Shown here: one piece after another, positions 45,806 through 57,057 of the stretch
Layout of the letters: each line of letters opens with the position of its first letter
Position numbering within the stretch: position 1 is the stretch's first letter
NCBI GenBank assembly: GCA_030760725.1
Contig: JASWHV010000016.1
Location: forward strand, 16,731,084 to 16,795,083
Reading direction: 5' to 3'
Source: Neostapfia colusana
Lineage: Eukaryota > Streptophyta > Magnoliopsida > Poales > Poaceae
DNA: 64,000 nt
Translations under genes and position numbers: made by a program
Notes under the pieces: generated by a model
What the model was told of the DNA's origin: nothing
What the model saw: only the letters and a program-made list of their open reading frames with translations
The model's database searches: none

Positions 45806-46367
45806 AAGGGGTCAGACTTGTCCGATTTCAGGGTGCAGACTTGTCCGGAGCACCGGACTTGTCCGCACCAAGTACTGGACTAGTCTGGTTTGACTGTATG
45901 AACCCTAACTCCATATTTCCACAAATCTAAGCAAACTTGATGCGAAAGGATAGGAAGACAATAGGAATACATACAGCAACGCAATTTATGCCCTAGGAAT
46001 CAAGAAAAGCGAGCAAGACTTGAGAAACGATAAGAACTAGGGTTTGGAGTGATTTATACCAAAATATGAAGATTCTAGGAGTGAGGCGTGGGGTAGAGTC
46101 CGGATTAGTCTGGAGGAGGGGGCTTCGCACCGAAAGGTAAGATTCCCGTGGAGGAACCTTCAATTTTGGTGGTTAAAAGTGGAAATCGCCTTGGGAGCTC
46201 AAGCTTGAGGAGAGAGAGTGTAAAGGCGATTGTGAGGAGGAGGAAGACACAATTTGGCGGCGGGCTAGGGTTAAGCCAGACAGTAGCGGACTAGTCTGCA
46301 TAGAGACAGGACTAGTCCAATACACCGGACCAGAGCCAGATTAGTCACTAGCAACGGACTAGTCCGG
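45806..46367. repeat. Internal palindrome cluster of D
   Basis: Further CGGACTAGTCCG / GACTTGTCC motifs occur between the extra ORF and the end of pol (near 45806-45893, 46105 and 46283-46367). They match the motif family of the LTR array. They flank the 5' side of the extra ORF and could serve as its own control region. The last copy lies at the start of the tandemly duplicated unit. Confidence 0.7.
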
Positions 46368-49300
46368 GTCAGCTTGACAGAATAGAATCAGAACAAAGTG
46401 ATTTTTGAGAATATGATCTAATAGTGATCTAAAGGACATCATTTCATAAATAATCTTGATGAATATGACCAGTAAGCAGTCAACAATCATACAATGGCCA
46501 TACTTCACCAAGTTTCAATAATTAAAATAGTTTTTGAGAGAAAATTAAGATAAGGGATGAATTTTGACAAAATAAGTAAACTTTGAAGATTCAATCAGGT
46601 ATGCAGTGTTTCAAGCCACATTTCGAGAGTCCGGTATATTTAATTCATTTCTGAGCTCGCAAAATCTCTTTTCATCTAGTGGCTTGGTGAATATGTCCGC
46701 TAATTGTTTTTCAGTTCTAACATGTGAGATTACTATGTCACCTTTTAGTGAATGGTCTCTTAGAAAATGATGGCTTATATCTATGTGTTTAGTTCTTGAG
46801 TGCTCTACAGGATTGTTTTAAATTTTTATGGCACTCTCATTATCACATAGGAGTGGAATACGTTTCAGATTGTAACCGTAATCCCTTAGAGTCTATCGCA
46901 TCCAAAGTAGTTGTGCGCAACAACTACCGGCTGCGACATACTCCGCTTCAGCTGTGGAAAGGGCAATGGAATTTTGCTTCTTTGAGGACCATGAAACTAA
47001 GGATCTACCAATAAGTTGGCAGGTTCTTAAGGTGCTCTTTCTATCGATTTTGCAGTCTGCATAGTCGGCATCAGAATATCCTATAAGGTTGAATTTGGAT
47101 CCTTTAGGATACCAAAGGCGCAAGTTAGGTGTGTGAACAAGGTATCTTAAGATTTTTTTTACAACTATTAAATGACACTCTTTATGTGTGGCTTGAAACC
47201 TTGCACACATACACACACTAAACATGATATCAGGCCTAGATGCACATAAATAAAGCAGTGAACCTATCATAGACCGATAAACCCTTTGATCCACATCTGG
47301 ATCATTTTTGTTGAGGTTGAGATGTCCATTAGTTGCTATGGGAGTCTTGATGGGCTTGGCTTTGTCCACATTGAACTTTTTGAGGATGTCCTCTGTGTAC
47401 TTGGTTTGGTAAATAGAAGTGCCTTCTTTTAGTTGCTTCACTTGGAATCTAAAAAAGAACTTCAATTCACCCATCATGGACATCTCGAATCTGTCTGTCA
47501 TAATCTTACTAAATTCTTCAAAAAAAGATTCATTAGTAGATCCAAAAATGATATCATCAACATAAATTTGACAAACAAATAGATGACTATCAAAATGCTT
47601 TGTAAAAAAAGTATAATCAGCTTTTCCTATTTTAAAACCATTTTATGTGAGAAAGTCCCTAAGGCATTCATACCAAGCTCGGGGAGCTTGTTTGAGGCAA
47701 TAGAAAGCCTTACGCAGTTTGTACACATGGTTTGGGTACTCTTGATCTTCAAAGCCTGGTGGCTGCTCCACGTACACCTCTTCCTTGATAGGACCATTGA
47801 GAAATACGCTTTTGATGTCCATTTGATACAACTTAAAATTATGGTGACTAGCATAGGCTAATAAAATACGAACGGACTCAAGTCTAGCTACCGGAGCAAA
47901 GGTTTCATCGAAATCCAAACCTTCGACTTGTGAGTAACCTTTGGCCACAAGTCATGCTTTGTTTCTCGTTAATACTCCGTGTTCATCTTGTTTGTTCCAA
48001 AAGACCCATTTAGTGCCCACGATGTTTGTCTTTGGTCTTTCCACAAGCTCCCATACTTCATTTCTTTTGACCACGGACTAGTCCGGGTCAGCTTGACAGA
48101 ATAGAATCAGAACAAAGTGATTTTTGAGAATATGATCTAATAGTGATCTAAAGGACATCATTTCATAAATAATCTTGATGAATATGACCAGTAAGCAGTC
48201 AACAATCATACAATGGCCATACTTCACCAAGTTTCAATAATTAAAATAGTTTTTGAGAGAAAATTAAGATAAGGGATGATTTTTCACAAAATAAGTAAAC
48301 TTTGAAGATTCAATCAGGTATGCAGTGTTTCAAGCCACATTTCGAGAGTCCGGTATATTTAATTCATTTCTGAGCTCGCAAAATCTCTTTTCATCTAGTG
48401 GCTTGGTGAATATGTCCGCTAATTGTTTTTCAGTCTAACATGTGAGATTACTATGTCACCTTTTAGTGAATGGTCTCTTAGAAAATGATGGCGCATATCT
48501 ATGTGTTTAGTTCTTGAGTGCTCTACAGGATTGTTTTAAATTTTTATGGCACTCTGATTATCACATAGGAGTGGAATACATTTCAGATTGTAACCGTAAT
48601 CCCTTAGAGTCTATCACATCCAAAGTAGTTGTGCGCAACAACTACCGGCTGCGACATACTCCGCTTCAGCTGTGGAAAGGGCAATGGAATTTTGCTTCTT
48701 TGAGGACCATGAAACTAAGGATCTACCAAGAATTTGGCAGGTTCTTAAGGTGCTCTTTCTATCGATTTTGCAGCCTGCATAGTCGGCATCAGAATATCCT
48801 ATAAGGTTGAATTTGGATCCTTTAGGATACCAAAGGCGCAAGTTAGGTGTGTGAAAAAGGTATCTTAAGATTTTTTTACAACTATTAAATGACACTCTTT
48901 ATGTGTGGCTTGAAACCTTGCACACATACAAACACTAAACATGATATCAGGCCTAGATGCACATAAATAAAGCAGTGAACCTATCATAGACCGATAAACC
49001 CTTTGATCCACATCTGGATCATTTTCGTTGAGGTTGAGATGTCCATTAGTTGCTATGGGAGTCTTGATGGGCTTGGCTTTGTCCATATTGAACTTTTTGA
49101 GGATGTCCTCTGTGTACTTGGTTTGGCAAATAGAAGTGCCTTCTTTTAGTTGCTTCACTTGGAATCCCAAAAAGAACTTCAATTCACCCATCATGGACAT
49201 CTCGAATCTGTCTGTCATAATCTTACTAAATTCTTCAAAAAAAGATTCATTAGTAGATCCAAAAATGATATCATCAACATAAATTTGACAAACAAATAGA

Positions 49301-49786
49301 TGACTATCAAAATGCTTTGTAAAAAAGTATAATTAGCTTTTCCTATTTTAAAACCATTTTATGTGAGAAAGTCCCTAAGGCACTGATACCAAGCTCGGGG
49401 AGCTTGTTTGAGGCAATAAAAAGCCTTATGCAGTTTGTACACATGGTTTGGGTACTCTTGATTTTCAAAGCCTGGTGGCTGCTCCACGTACACCTCTTCC
49501 TTGATAAGACCATTGAGAAATGCGCTTTTGATGTCCATTTGATACAGCTTAAAATTATGGTGACTAGCATAGGCTAATAAAATACGAACGGACTCAAGTC
49601 TAGCTACCGGAGCAAAGGTTTCGTCGAAATCCAAACCTTCGACTTGTGAGTAACCTTTGGCCACAATTCATGCTTTGTTTCTCGTTAATACTCTGTTTTT
49701 ATCTTGTTTGTTCCAAAAGACCCATTTAGTGCCCACGATGTTTGTCTTTGGTCTTTCCACAAGCTCCCATACTTCATTTCTTTTGA
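46354..49786. repeat. Tandem duplication of the RT-RNase H region in D
   Basis: Unit 1 is 46354-48072 and unit 2 is 48073-49786. Both start ACGGACTAGTCCGGGTCAGC and end at the CATTTCTTTTGA sequence. They are nearly identical, differing by scattered substitutions and one-base indels. The junction at 48070-48075 joins RT coding sequence directly to the post-pol palindrome, with only A/C differences around it and little shared sequence, so it arose by unequal exchange or slippage after or during replication. Confidence 0.92.
46615..48070 (-). pseudogene. Element D second copy of RT-RNase H
   Basis: Downstream copy in the sense of the element. RT reads MAKGYSQVEGLDFDETFAPVARL, YQMDIKSVFLNGPIKEEVYVEQPPGF, and then, out of frame, the YVDDIIFGS catalytic motif near 47560 and MTDRFEMSMMGELKFFFRFQ. 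RNase H reads GYSDADYADCKIDRKST, SWSSKKQNSIALSTAEAEY and the LADIFTKPLDEKRF tail. It lacks the RT N-terminus present in the other copy and follows the RNase H end of that copy, so it could not be translated as part of one polyprotein. Confidence 0.85.
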
Positions 49787-50009
49787 AGTTGTTTAGTTCC
49801 TTTTGCATGGCAGTCACCCAATCTGGATCTTTTAATGCTTCATCAACCCTGTATGGTTCCAGAAACGAGACAAAAGAGTAATATTCACAAAAATTAGAAA
49901 TACGAGATCTAGTAGTTACTCCCTTTGCAATATCGTCAAAGATGTTGTCGACGAGATGATCTCTTTGTATACTCTTATGTACCCTTGGGTGAGGCACTTG
50001 TGAGGTCAT
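48334..50009 (-). pseudogene. Element D first copy of RT-RNase H with RT N-terminus
   Basis: The N-terminal RT part (50009-49668) has DPDWVTAMQKELNNFKRNEVWELV and GTKWVFWNKQD. The rest repeats the second copy: DETFAPVARLESVRILLA, CLKQAPRAWYQ, YVDDIIFGS near 49275, then RNase H. Frameshifts fall after RDFLT (near 49350) and near 48870, and a premature stop follows RNKA at 49668. This copy is in the normal place for pol. Confidence 0.88.
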
Positions 50010-50401
50010 TTGCTCTTCATCATCTTCATTTTCAATGTCTCCCCCTAGATCATTGCTTCCATGATTATATTGATCATCTTGATCCTATTGATGTTGATCT
50101 TGTACAGAAGCTCCCCCTTGATCATTGCTCTCTGGATGAGGTACATCTTGAGCACTTGAGTCTTGTGATTGCTCTTGAGGTCGAATATCACCATGTGCCA
50201 TCCTCCTCAACGCTTGACATGGGGCTTCTTCTTGATCTAGAACACACTTATCAACTTGCTCTACTTAGGTGCCATTAGTCTTATCGAACACTACATCACG
50301 TGCCACTTCAACAATGCCAGAGACTTTTTTCAAAACATGATAGGCATAGGCGTTCGAATTGTAACCGAGCAAGAACCATTCATCATATTTCAAAGCGAAC
50401 C

Positions 50402-51659
50402 TCAAAGTCCTAGGTTTCTATTCAAAATAAAGTATTTACTCCCAAATACTCTAAAATATGAAACATTTGGTTTGTTACCAGTTAGGAGTTCATATGGTGT
50501 TTTCTTCAGAAGTCGATGAAGATATAACCGGTTCGTGGAGTGGCAAGCGGTGTTTACCGCTTCCGCTAAAAACCGGTCCAAAGTCTTGTATTCATCTAGC
50601 ATTGTCCCCACCATCTCAATGAGTGTCATGTTCTTTCTTTCGTCCATCCCATTTTGTTGAGGGGAGTAGGGTGCCGAGAACTCATGCTTTATTCCTTCTT
50701 CATCCAGGTATTCCTCAACTTTAGTATTTTTGAACTTTGTTCCGTTGTCACTCCTAATGTTCTTGACGGTTGAGGAGAATTCATTTTGTGCTCTCGTCAA
50801 GAACTTCTTGAGGATCCCTTGGGTCTCTGATTTATCATACAAGAAATATACCCAGGTAAATCTAGAAAAATCATCAACAATGACCAAACCATATTTGTTA
50901 CCGCCGGTGCTTATATAAGCAATTGGACCGAAAAGATCTATATGTAGGAGTTCTAGCGGTCTTGATGTAGTCATCACGTTCTTTGCAGGGTGGTGCTCCA
51001 ACTTGTTTTCCAGTCTGGCATGCGCTACAATGCCTGTCTTTCTCAAACACAGCATCTTTGAAATCTCGGATGTGACCATCCTTTAAAAGTTTCTGCAGAT
51101 TTATCATCCTGACATGGGCTAGCCGTCTATGCGACAACCATCCCATGTTAGTTTTTGCAACCAAGCAAGTGTTGCGTTTGGTTTTATCTTTGTTGAAATC
51201 AACAAGATAAAGCTTTTCCTTCAATATTCCCTTGCATGCAATTGAGTTATCACTTCTTCTAAAGACTGTCACACACTCATTAGTGAATAAAAAATTGTAT
51301 CCTTTGTCACATAGCTGAGATATGGACAAAAGATTATGATCTAAGGAATCAACATGTAAAACATTGGAAAGTGTGTGTTGAGATGAGATTGCAATTTTAC
51401 CCGTGCCAAGGACTTTTCCTTGGCTGTTGTCTCCGAAGTAGATTCCTTCACTTGGATCTGCATTCGTTCATATTCTACGAGTATTCTTCTCTCTCCGGTC
51501 ATGTGATTGGTGCATCCACTCTCTAACACCCATTTGGATCCACCCGAGGAGTAGGCCTTTTCTTGCCTTCTTTAGCCATGAGGCAAGTGTGGTTGTAGGT
51601 TTCCTGTCCTCCCATGTTTGGGAAGAGTGTAGACTTCTTGGTAGGCTTCTTGATGGCAA
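50402..51659 (-). pseudogene. Element D protease and integrase
   Basis: The protease site reads VLESGCTNHMTG near 51510: the catalytic Asp of the usual DSG is Glu. The GAG-pre-integrase domain follows (WLSHRRLAHVRMINLQKL, CSACQTGKQ), then the integrase core (HIDLFGPI, IRSDNGTKF and the QQNGMDERKN Glu block) and the conserved PYELLTGNKPNVSYFRVFG. Frameshifts occur near 51530, near 51330 and near 50990. The end near 50402 falls in the variable integrase C-terminus. Confidence 0.85.
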
Positions 51660-51738
51660 TTGTTGCTATCTCCTCTTCATCATTCGAGGAGGACTCGTCG
51701 TCTGAGTCCCACTCCTTGCCAATGTGTGCTTGATGTGC

Positions 51739-52965
51739 TTACGTCTTTTTCTTGAAGATATTCTTTTCTTGCGGCTTCACTTCTTTCTTCTTCTTATTTT
51801 CCTCATATTGACAATCAACCATAAAGTGTCCGTATTCGCCGCAGTTGTAGCAAGTACGCTGAGCCTTGGATTTTCCTTTTTCCTTGCTCTTTACTTCACT
51901 TGAGTTGCTGCCTTTTATTCTTATCATCATGCGCTTGAATTTATTGATGAACAGCACCATTTCTTCATCATCCATATCTGTGCTTACATCATCTGTATCT
52001 TCTTCTTCATGGGTTCCACGAGTCTCCTTCACTTTGGGCTTGCAAGTTGCCTTGAGAGCAACTTTCTTCTTCTTGGAGGAGGTAAGTTCAGCTAAGTCTT
52101 TGACATATTGAGCTTCTTTCTCCATCATCTTTTGATTGATTATTTTTCCAAGAACTTCATCGGGGGTTATTTTGTGGAACTCCAGGCTTTCTCTTATCAT
52201 TGAGCATAGAGTGACATTCAGAGGCATGAAAGCTCTTATCATACTTTTTATAACCTCATGATCAGTCCACTTTTTGCTTCCATAAGCCCGAATCTTGTTG
52301 ATGAGTATCTTCATGCGGTTGTGCATCTCTTGAGGAGTTTCATCATCCTCTATGGCAAATCTTTCCGATTCTCCCTCAAGCATCTCAACCTTCGCTTCGC
52401 GAACGGAGTGGTTCCCTTCATGAGCAATCTTGAGAGTATCCCATATGTATTTGGCAACTTCAAGTCCATCCACCTTGATGAACTCTTCTCTACTTAAAGA
52501 TGAAGTAATCACCGCAACGGCTTGTGCATTGCGATGGATTGCTTGTTCTTGCTCCGAAGTGAGTTCTTCATCATTGTCCGGGATGTACAAACCTGTACAC
52601 ACTATATGACAAAGACTAGTATTAAGTGAGATAAGATGCATCTTCATATTATATTTCCACATTGTATAATCGTTGTCGTCAAAATGTGGAGGCTTTCCCA
52701 ATGGAGTAGAAAGGTAATGATTGTTGTTATTGAGCTTCTCATAATTAAAAGGATAAAGGGAGTAGTCTTGATGACTACTCCCTTTGGCCTTTTCGTCCTC
52801 CTTTTTACCCTTTTGGCTCATTAGCTTTTTCCTCAGTAGTGCTTTCAGAGTGCGCACTTCATCATCGTCGTGCTCATTGTCCTTGAGCACATCGAACATC
52901 TTGGTGTCTTGTTCGTCTCGGATGACTGGTGACTCCGGGATCTCGTTGTTCTTGTCAGTGGCCAT
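51739..52965 (-). CDS. Element D Gag protein (408 aa, intact)
   Basis: Capsid-type protein of a copia element; it forms the virus-like particle and packages the RNA. The ATG at 52965 lies ~50 nt from the PBS. The frame is open throughout. The N-terminal ~85 residues are acidic and Lys-rich. The Gag core has PPHFDDNDYTMWKYNMKMHL, IWDTLKIAHEG and ETPQEMHNRMKILINKIRAYG. The zinc knuckle CYNCGEYGHFMVDC is intact at ~373-386, with a Lys-rich tail. It is the only uninterrupted retroelement gene in the window. Pol follows in another frame after degenerate sequence. Confidence 0.9.
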   Translation of the reverse strand: MATDKNNEIPESPVIRDEQDTKMFDVLKDNEHDDDEVRTLKALLRKKLMSQKGKKEDEKAKGSSHQDYSLYPFNYEKLNNNNHYLSTPLGKPPHFDDNDYTMWKYNMKMHLISLNTSLCHIVCTGLYIPDNDEELTSEQEQAIHRNAQAVAVITSSLSREEFIKVDGLEVAKYIWDTLKIAHEGNHSVREAKVEMLEGESERFAIEDDETPQEMHNRMKILINKIRAYGSKKWTDHEVIKSMIRAFMPLNVTLCSMIRESLEFHKITPDEVLGKIINQKMMEKEAQYVKDLAELTSSKKKKVALKATCKPKVKETRGTHEEEDTDDVSTDMDDEEMVLFINKFKRMMIRIKGSNSSEVKSKEKGKSKAQRTCYNCGEYGHFMVDCQYEENKKKKEVKPQEKNIFKKKT

Positions 52966-53002
52966 TTATCTCTTTGAGCGGTGAGTCTCATAAATGGAGA
53001 AG

Positions 53003-53016
53003 CTCCTCTGATACCA
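53003..53016 (-). other. Primer-binding site of element D
   Basis: The minus strand reads TGGTATCAGAGGAG, two bases inside the 5' LTR end (CACATTCA). It matches the initiator-Met tRNA complement, with TGGTATCAGAG as the core. Confidence 0.88.
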
Positions 53017-53018
53017 AT

Positions 53019-54352
53019 TGAATGTGTCCTAGAGGGGGTGAATAGGCGTTGAAAAACTTTTTCTGCAGCACTTAACAAAATCGTCAAATACAGGAGGGCC
53101 GGACTAGTATGGTTTGCTAGTTATACCTACAAAAAGATTAACTGTTTAATGTATTCTTCTCAAATGTTAGAGCAGCGGAATTAAGTAAATTATCTTAACA
53201 ACTTGAGTAACTTTTTAGGATGATTGATTTGCACGTGGAATACAAAATTAGTACATGTTCCAAGTTTAATCAACCCTATGCCCTAGATGATGATGATTGC
53301 AAAAGTAAAGAACCGGAACACCTGAAACAAGGATTTTTACCAAGGTTCGATCTCACCAAAGAGATCTACTCCTCGTTGAGGAGCTCACACAGATCCGGGT
53401 ATCAATCAACCCTTTACCTCTTCAAGTCACCACAAAGGCCGACTTGAGTTCCACTATCAAGGGGTAATCACCGAGTCAACGGGGCTACCTCACACGCTTA
53501 GGGCTCCCACGAAATTACAACGAGGAAACAGATCAAATACACTCAAAAGATTTACAAAAGTAGTAGGAGATCAAACCCCAAGAGCTCAACAATGCGTAGA
53601 AGACGATCTCCCTATCCCAAATCTGGATTCCTAAAATATTTAACTTTTAAGGGCTTTAGATGTCTGGGGAGAAGTGTTTCTGTGCTCTTCGGACGTGTGA
53701 TGGCGCTAGGGTTCTTAGTTTTCTGTTGTGGGGTTGTGGATCACCTATTTATAGAGTTTCTACAAAAGTTACCGTTAGGGACCCCGACGGCCGGACTAGT
53801 CCGCTCAGAGGACCGGACTAGTCTGCATTGGAACAGAAAGTTAACCGGACTAGTCTATGGTGATTCCAGAAACTTAATCGGACTAGTCCGCAATTGGACG
53901 GATTTGTCCGGTGCAAGGTGCAACACCAGAAAGTTGATCGGGCTTGTCCGGACTTATCCGGATGGGAACAGTGAGTTGAACGGACTACTCCGGTGCTGCT
54001 CCGGACTTGTCCGTGTGAGAATAGTAAGTTAATCGGACTAGTCCGCTGGTGAACGGACTTGTCCGGTGCTTCAGTGAATTGTTTAACTTATTGATTTTAG
54101 CCATTACCCTCTACGCAAAGTTATAAGCTCTTGGGATGTGTCTCTCACACATATCCTATACATTGATATCCACTTTGCGCTTCCATTGATCATTTGCGAT
54201 TTTCTTTTCTCATTCCTCACTTTTCACCTTTTTGTGCACCATAAGTTCTATTCTTCATATACCTACTTTCATCTCAACAAACCTCATTAGTATCTCATTT
54301 GTTTGTCATCGGTCGTCCAAAACCTACAAGGGAATGCCTAGATGCACTTTCA
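53019..54352 (-). repeat. Element D 5' LTR (1334 bp)
   Basis: Begins TGAATGTGTCC and ends GCACTTTCA on the plus strand. It matches the split left LTR. The palindrome array is at 53789-54068. The GATAT duplication and the rest of the B RT follow. Confidence 0.92.
53789..54068. repeat. Palindrome array in D 5' LTR
   Basis: Same motif family as 43184-43452 (CGGACTAGTCCG, CGGACTTGTCCG and near variants), about ten copies. Several motifs differ between the two LTR copies, for example CGGACTACTCCGG and GGACTTATCC here. Confidence 0.8.
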
Positions 54353-54357
54353 GATAT
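54353..54357. other. Target-site duplication of element D, right copy (GATAT)
   Basis: Counterpart of GGTAT at 37600-37604, with one mismatch. Confidence 0.8.
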
Positions 54358-55953
54358 TCAGGCCGTAGCTGGACAAGTTTGTCGTGGTCTTCATCGACGA
54401 CATCCTGGTTTATTCCAAGTCGGAGGAAGAACACGCGAAGCACCAGCGTATAGTATTGCAACGGCTGTGAGATCACAATCTATATGCGAAATTCAGCAAG
54501 TGCTAATTCTGGATATCGCAGGTACCTTTCCTCGGGCATATCATTTCAGCGGAGGGCATCGTAGACCCGAGCAAGATTACACAAGTGCTGAATTGGAAGT
54601 CTACGAGGTCTGTCCACGAGGTACGGAGTTTCCTCAGACTCGTGGGATATTATCGAAGGTTCATTACGAACTTCTCGAAGATTGCGAAGCCTATGACCGA
54701 ACTGCTGAAGAAGGCTACTAAATATGTTTGGAGTCCAGCATGTGAAGCGGCACTCAAGGCTTTAGTAAAGCACCTAACATCAGCACCGGTTTTGGCACAG
54801 TCAGACACAACAAAACCGTTCGATGTGTACTGCGATGTATCCGGCACTAGCCTCGGATGTGTGCTGATGCAAGACAGAAGAATGGTCGCATATGGATCAC
54901 GGCAGCTCCGGAATCATGAGCAAAACTATCCAACTCATGACCTAGTACTTGCTGCCATAGTACTCGCACTCAAGATGTGGAGGCATTACCTACTCGAGAA
55001 CCTCGTACATCTATATACCGACCACAAGAGCCTCAAGTACATATTCACTCAGAAGGAGTTGAACATGATGCAGAGAAGATGGTTAGAGCTGATAAAGGAT
55101 TATGAAATAGAGATCCATTATCATCCCGGCAAGTCAAACATGGTTGTGGATGCGCTGAGTTGCAAGTCATACATTCACAATCTGACCATCACACCGGTTG
55201 AAGAGAGTGAACCAACCTTGTATGTGGTTCCCCATGGAGCTCCCTACAACCTACCTCTTATCCTCACCATCCGTGAAGAGATAGCGGCAGCCCAGAAAAA
55301 TGACAAGGGGATACCACATTTGCGGAGACGTGTAGACAGTGGGGAACTGATTTTTTTCCGGAAGGACGGACACGGCGTTCTGTGGTTCAAAAATTGGATA
55401 GTCGTACCCCGTAACCCAGAATTGAGGAAGAAAATTTTTGATGAGGCTCACATGTCAAAGTTTTCTATTCACCCCGGCAGCAATAAGATGTATCAAGAGC
55501 TCAAGAGCAAATTTTGGTGGACACGAATGAAGCGGGAGATCGCTAAGTATGTGTCCGAGTGTGATACATGCGAGAGAATGAAGGCTGATTATATGAAGAA
55601 ACCGGGATTATTGCAACCGCTAGGTATTCCTGCCTGGAAGTGGGAGGACGTGAGCATGGATTTTATTGTCGGTTTACCCACCACATTTCAGAAACATGAT
55701 TCAGTGTGGGTAATAGTTGATTGGATCACAAGTCTACCCATTTTATCCCGGTAAATACCAACTACAACGCCAAGAAGTATGCTGAGTTGTACATCTCATG
55801 GATCCTATGTTCACACGGCGTACCCCACACTATTATCTAGGACCGGGGCACTTTATTTGTGTCTTGTTTTTGGGAGCAGTTGCATGCTGCATTGGGTACA
55901 AAATTGATCCGTAGTTCAGCGTAAACCCACAAACGTATGGGCAAACCGAGCGA
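54358..55953 (+). pseudogene. Element B RT C-terminus, RNase H, integrase (3' truncated by F)
   Basis: Resumes the B RT just before its catalytic motif (DKFVVVFIDDILVYSKSEE), in one frame up to ~54480, then shifts. From 54585 the frame carries the RT thumb (SVHEVRSFLRLVGYYRRF), RNase H (YCDVSG, GSRQLRNHEQ, LYTDHKSLKYI, VVDALS) and the integrase zinc module (SKFSIHPGSNKMY, CDTC). It also has the SMDFIVGLP motif with the first catalytic Asp kept, unlike element A. A stop follows at 55754. Integrase is readable further (YAELYISWILCSHGVP, DRGTLFV, ALGTKLIRSSA) until QTER-like sequence at 55953, where F begins. Confidence 0.9.
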
Positions 55954-57007
55954 TGATGTGGACATCACAACAAAGGACACACATAAACAATCCTACGAAG
56001 GATCGATTACACGAACTCGTGCTAAGAAACTTGAACAACAGGTCAATGCTTTCCTCTCTACATTACATTATAATATTAATGAGAATAATATTCTATCTAA
56101 GTCATGTGATTACGTTATACTTAGGTTTACACATGAAGTAGCATCATTGGTTGCCACGGAAAAGAACCAAGTTAATTCGCACCGTCCGATCTGAAAACGG
56201 GTGCACTTCAGCAGCCTCAACTCCACGTGTAATGCTGTACCAATATGGCACGTTCCAGGGGGCATAATATACATGGTGTGAAATCTTATCAAGTCTACTT
56301 TCCAACGCAACAAACGGTGCATCGTTTGGAGTTCCCAAACCAGAGTTATGGCCAAATAACTAAAGACTGCGCAGAAGCCAAGCAGACGCGCGAGGACCAA
56401 AGACTACTTCGTGAATTGTTCACTAGCTGGCCCTCCACTTCAAAACGTGGTGACTTCAGTTCACACCTAGCTAGGAGGGTTGTTCCTAGTATAAATAACA
56501 CCCTTGTGCTTCTGGAAAATAACCATTGATCATTTGATAAACAATATAATTCTGAGTGCCTTGCACACCTTTGTTCTTCCTCATTCTTCATGGACTTGTG
56601 AAGTGATCCCTCAGGGGTCCCCTGATTCGTGCTCTAGGCTTCCGGGCCTTTTGTGTGGATTAGTTTCTGGTTTGTGATTCTGCGGTCGTTCGGAGATCGA
56701 GTCGAAATCCTCAAGGTTTCGGTGCCTCTCTCTCCGTCGCTTGGTCGCAACCAACCTTGGCTGGTATAAAGCTAGTTATCTCGGATTGTGGTTATGTGGT
56801 TGTTCGAAGATCGAGTCAAAGTTCTCAAAGACTTCGGTGCATCTCTCCCCGTCACTTGGTCGCATCCAACCTTGGCAGGTATAAAGCTAGTTATCCCGCT
56901 GTTTTCAGCTAGTTACCATTGTTCGTTCCGCTGTCCGATCTTTCCATTTGCCCTTCGCCATACCTACTGCCATGAAGATCGGGCCACCCCCGGGTTTCAC
57001 CCTATCA
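55954..57007 (+). repeat. Element F 5' LTR (1054 bp)
   Basis: TGATGTGGACATC...CACCCTATCA. The first ~310 bp match 63394-63698. The right border is set by the PBS that follows. Confidence 0.88.
56490..56497 (+). promoter_or_regulatory. TATA box in the LTR of F
   Basis: TATAAATA about 540 bp into the LTR, followed within ~80 bp by a mixed leader-like sequence. It is the probable core promoter. The equivalent position of the 3' LTR lies outside the window. Confidence 0.65.
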
Positions 57008-57008
57008 T

Positions 57009-57027
57009 TTGGTATCAGATTTCAGGT
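57009..57027 (+). other. Primer-binding site of element F
   Basis: TTGGTATCAGATTTCAGGT starts one base after the LTR end. The core TGGTATCAGA fits initiator-Met tRNA; the following bases diverge from the usual GC. Confidence 0.75.
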
Positions 57028-57057
57028 TTACACGGTAGGTACGATCCTCATATCATC

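Larger units (their letters stand above)
37605..54352 (-). mobile_element. Element D: Sirevirus (SIRE/Maximus) Ty1/copia element
   Basis: Minus-strand copia element inserted in the RT of B. Its LTRs begin TGAAAGTGCATC on the minus strand and end in CACCCCCTCTAGGACACATTCA, the classic Sirevirus LTR ends. PBS TGGTATCAGAGG, gag, protease, integrase, RT and RNase H follow in order, then an extra ORF before the polypurine tract, where Sireviruses keep their env-like gene. Oddities: a 1.7-kb tandem duplication doubles RT-RNase H; arrays of CGGACTAGTCCG-type palindromes occur; a gypsy solo LTR sits in the 3' LTR. Pol is broken by several frameshifts; gag is intact. Confidence 0.92.
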
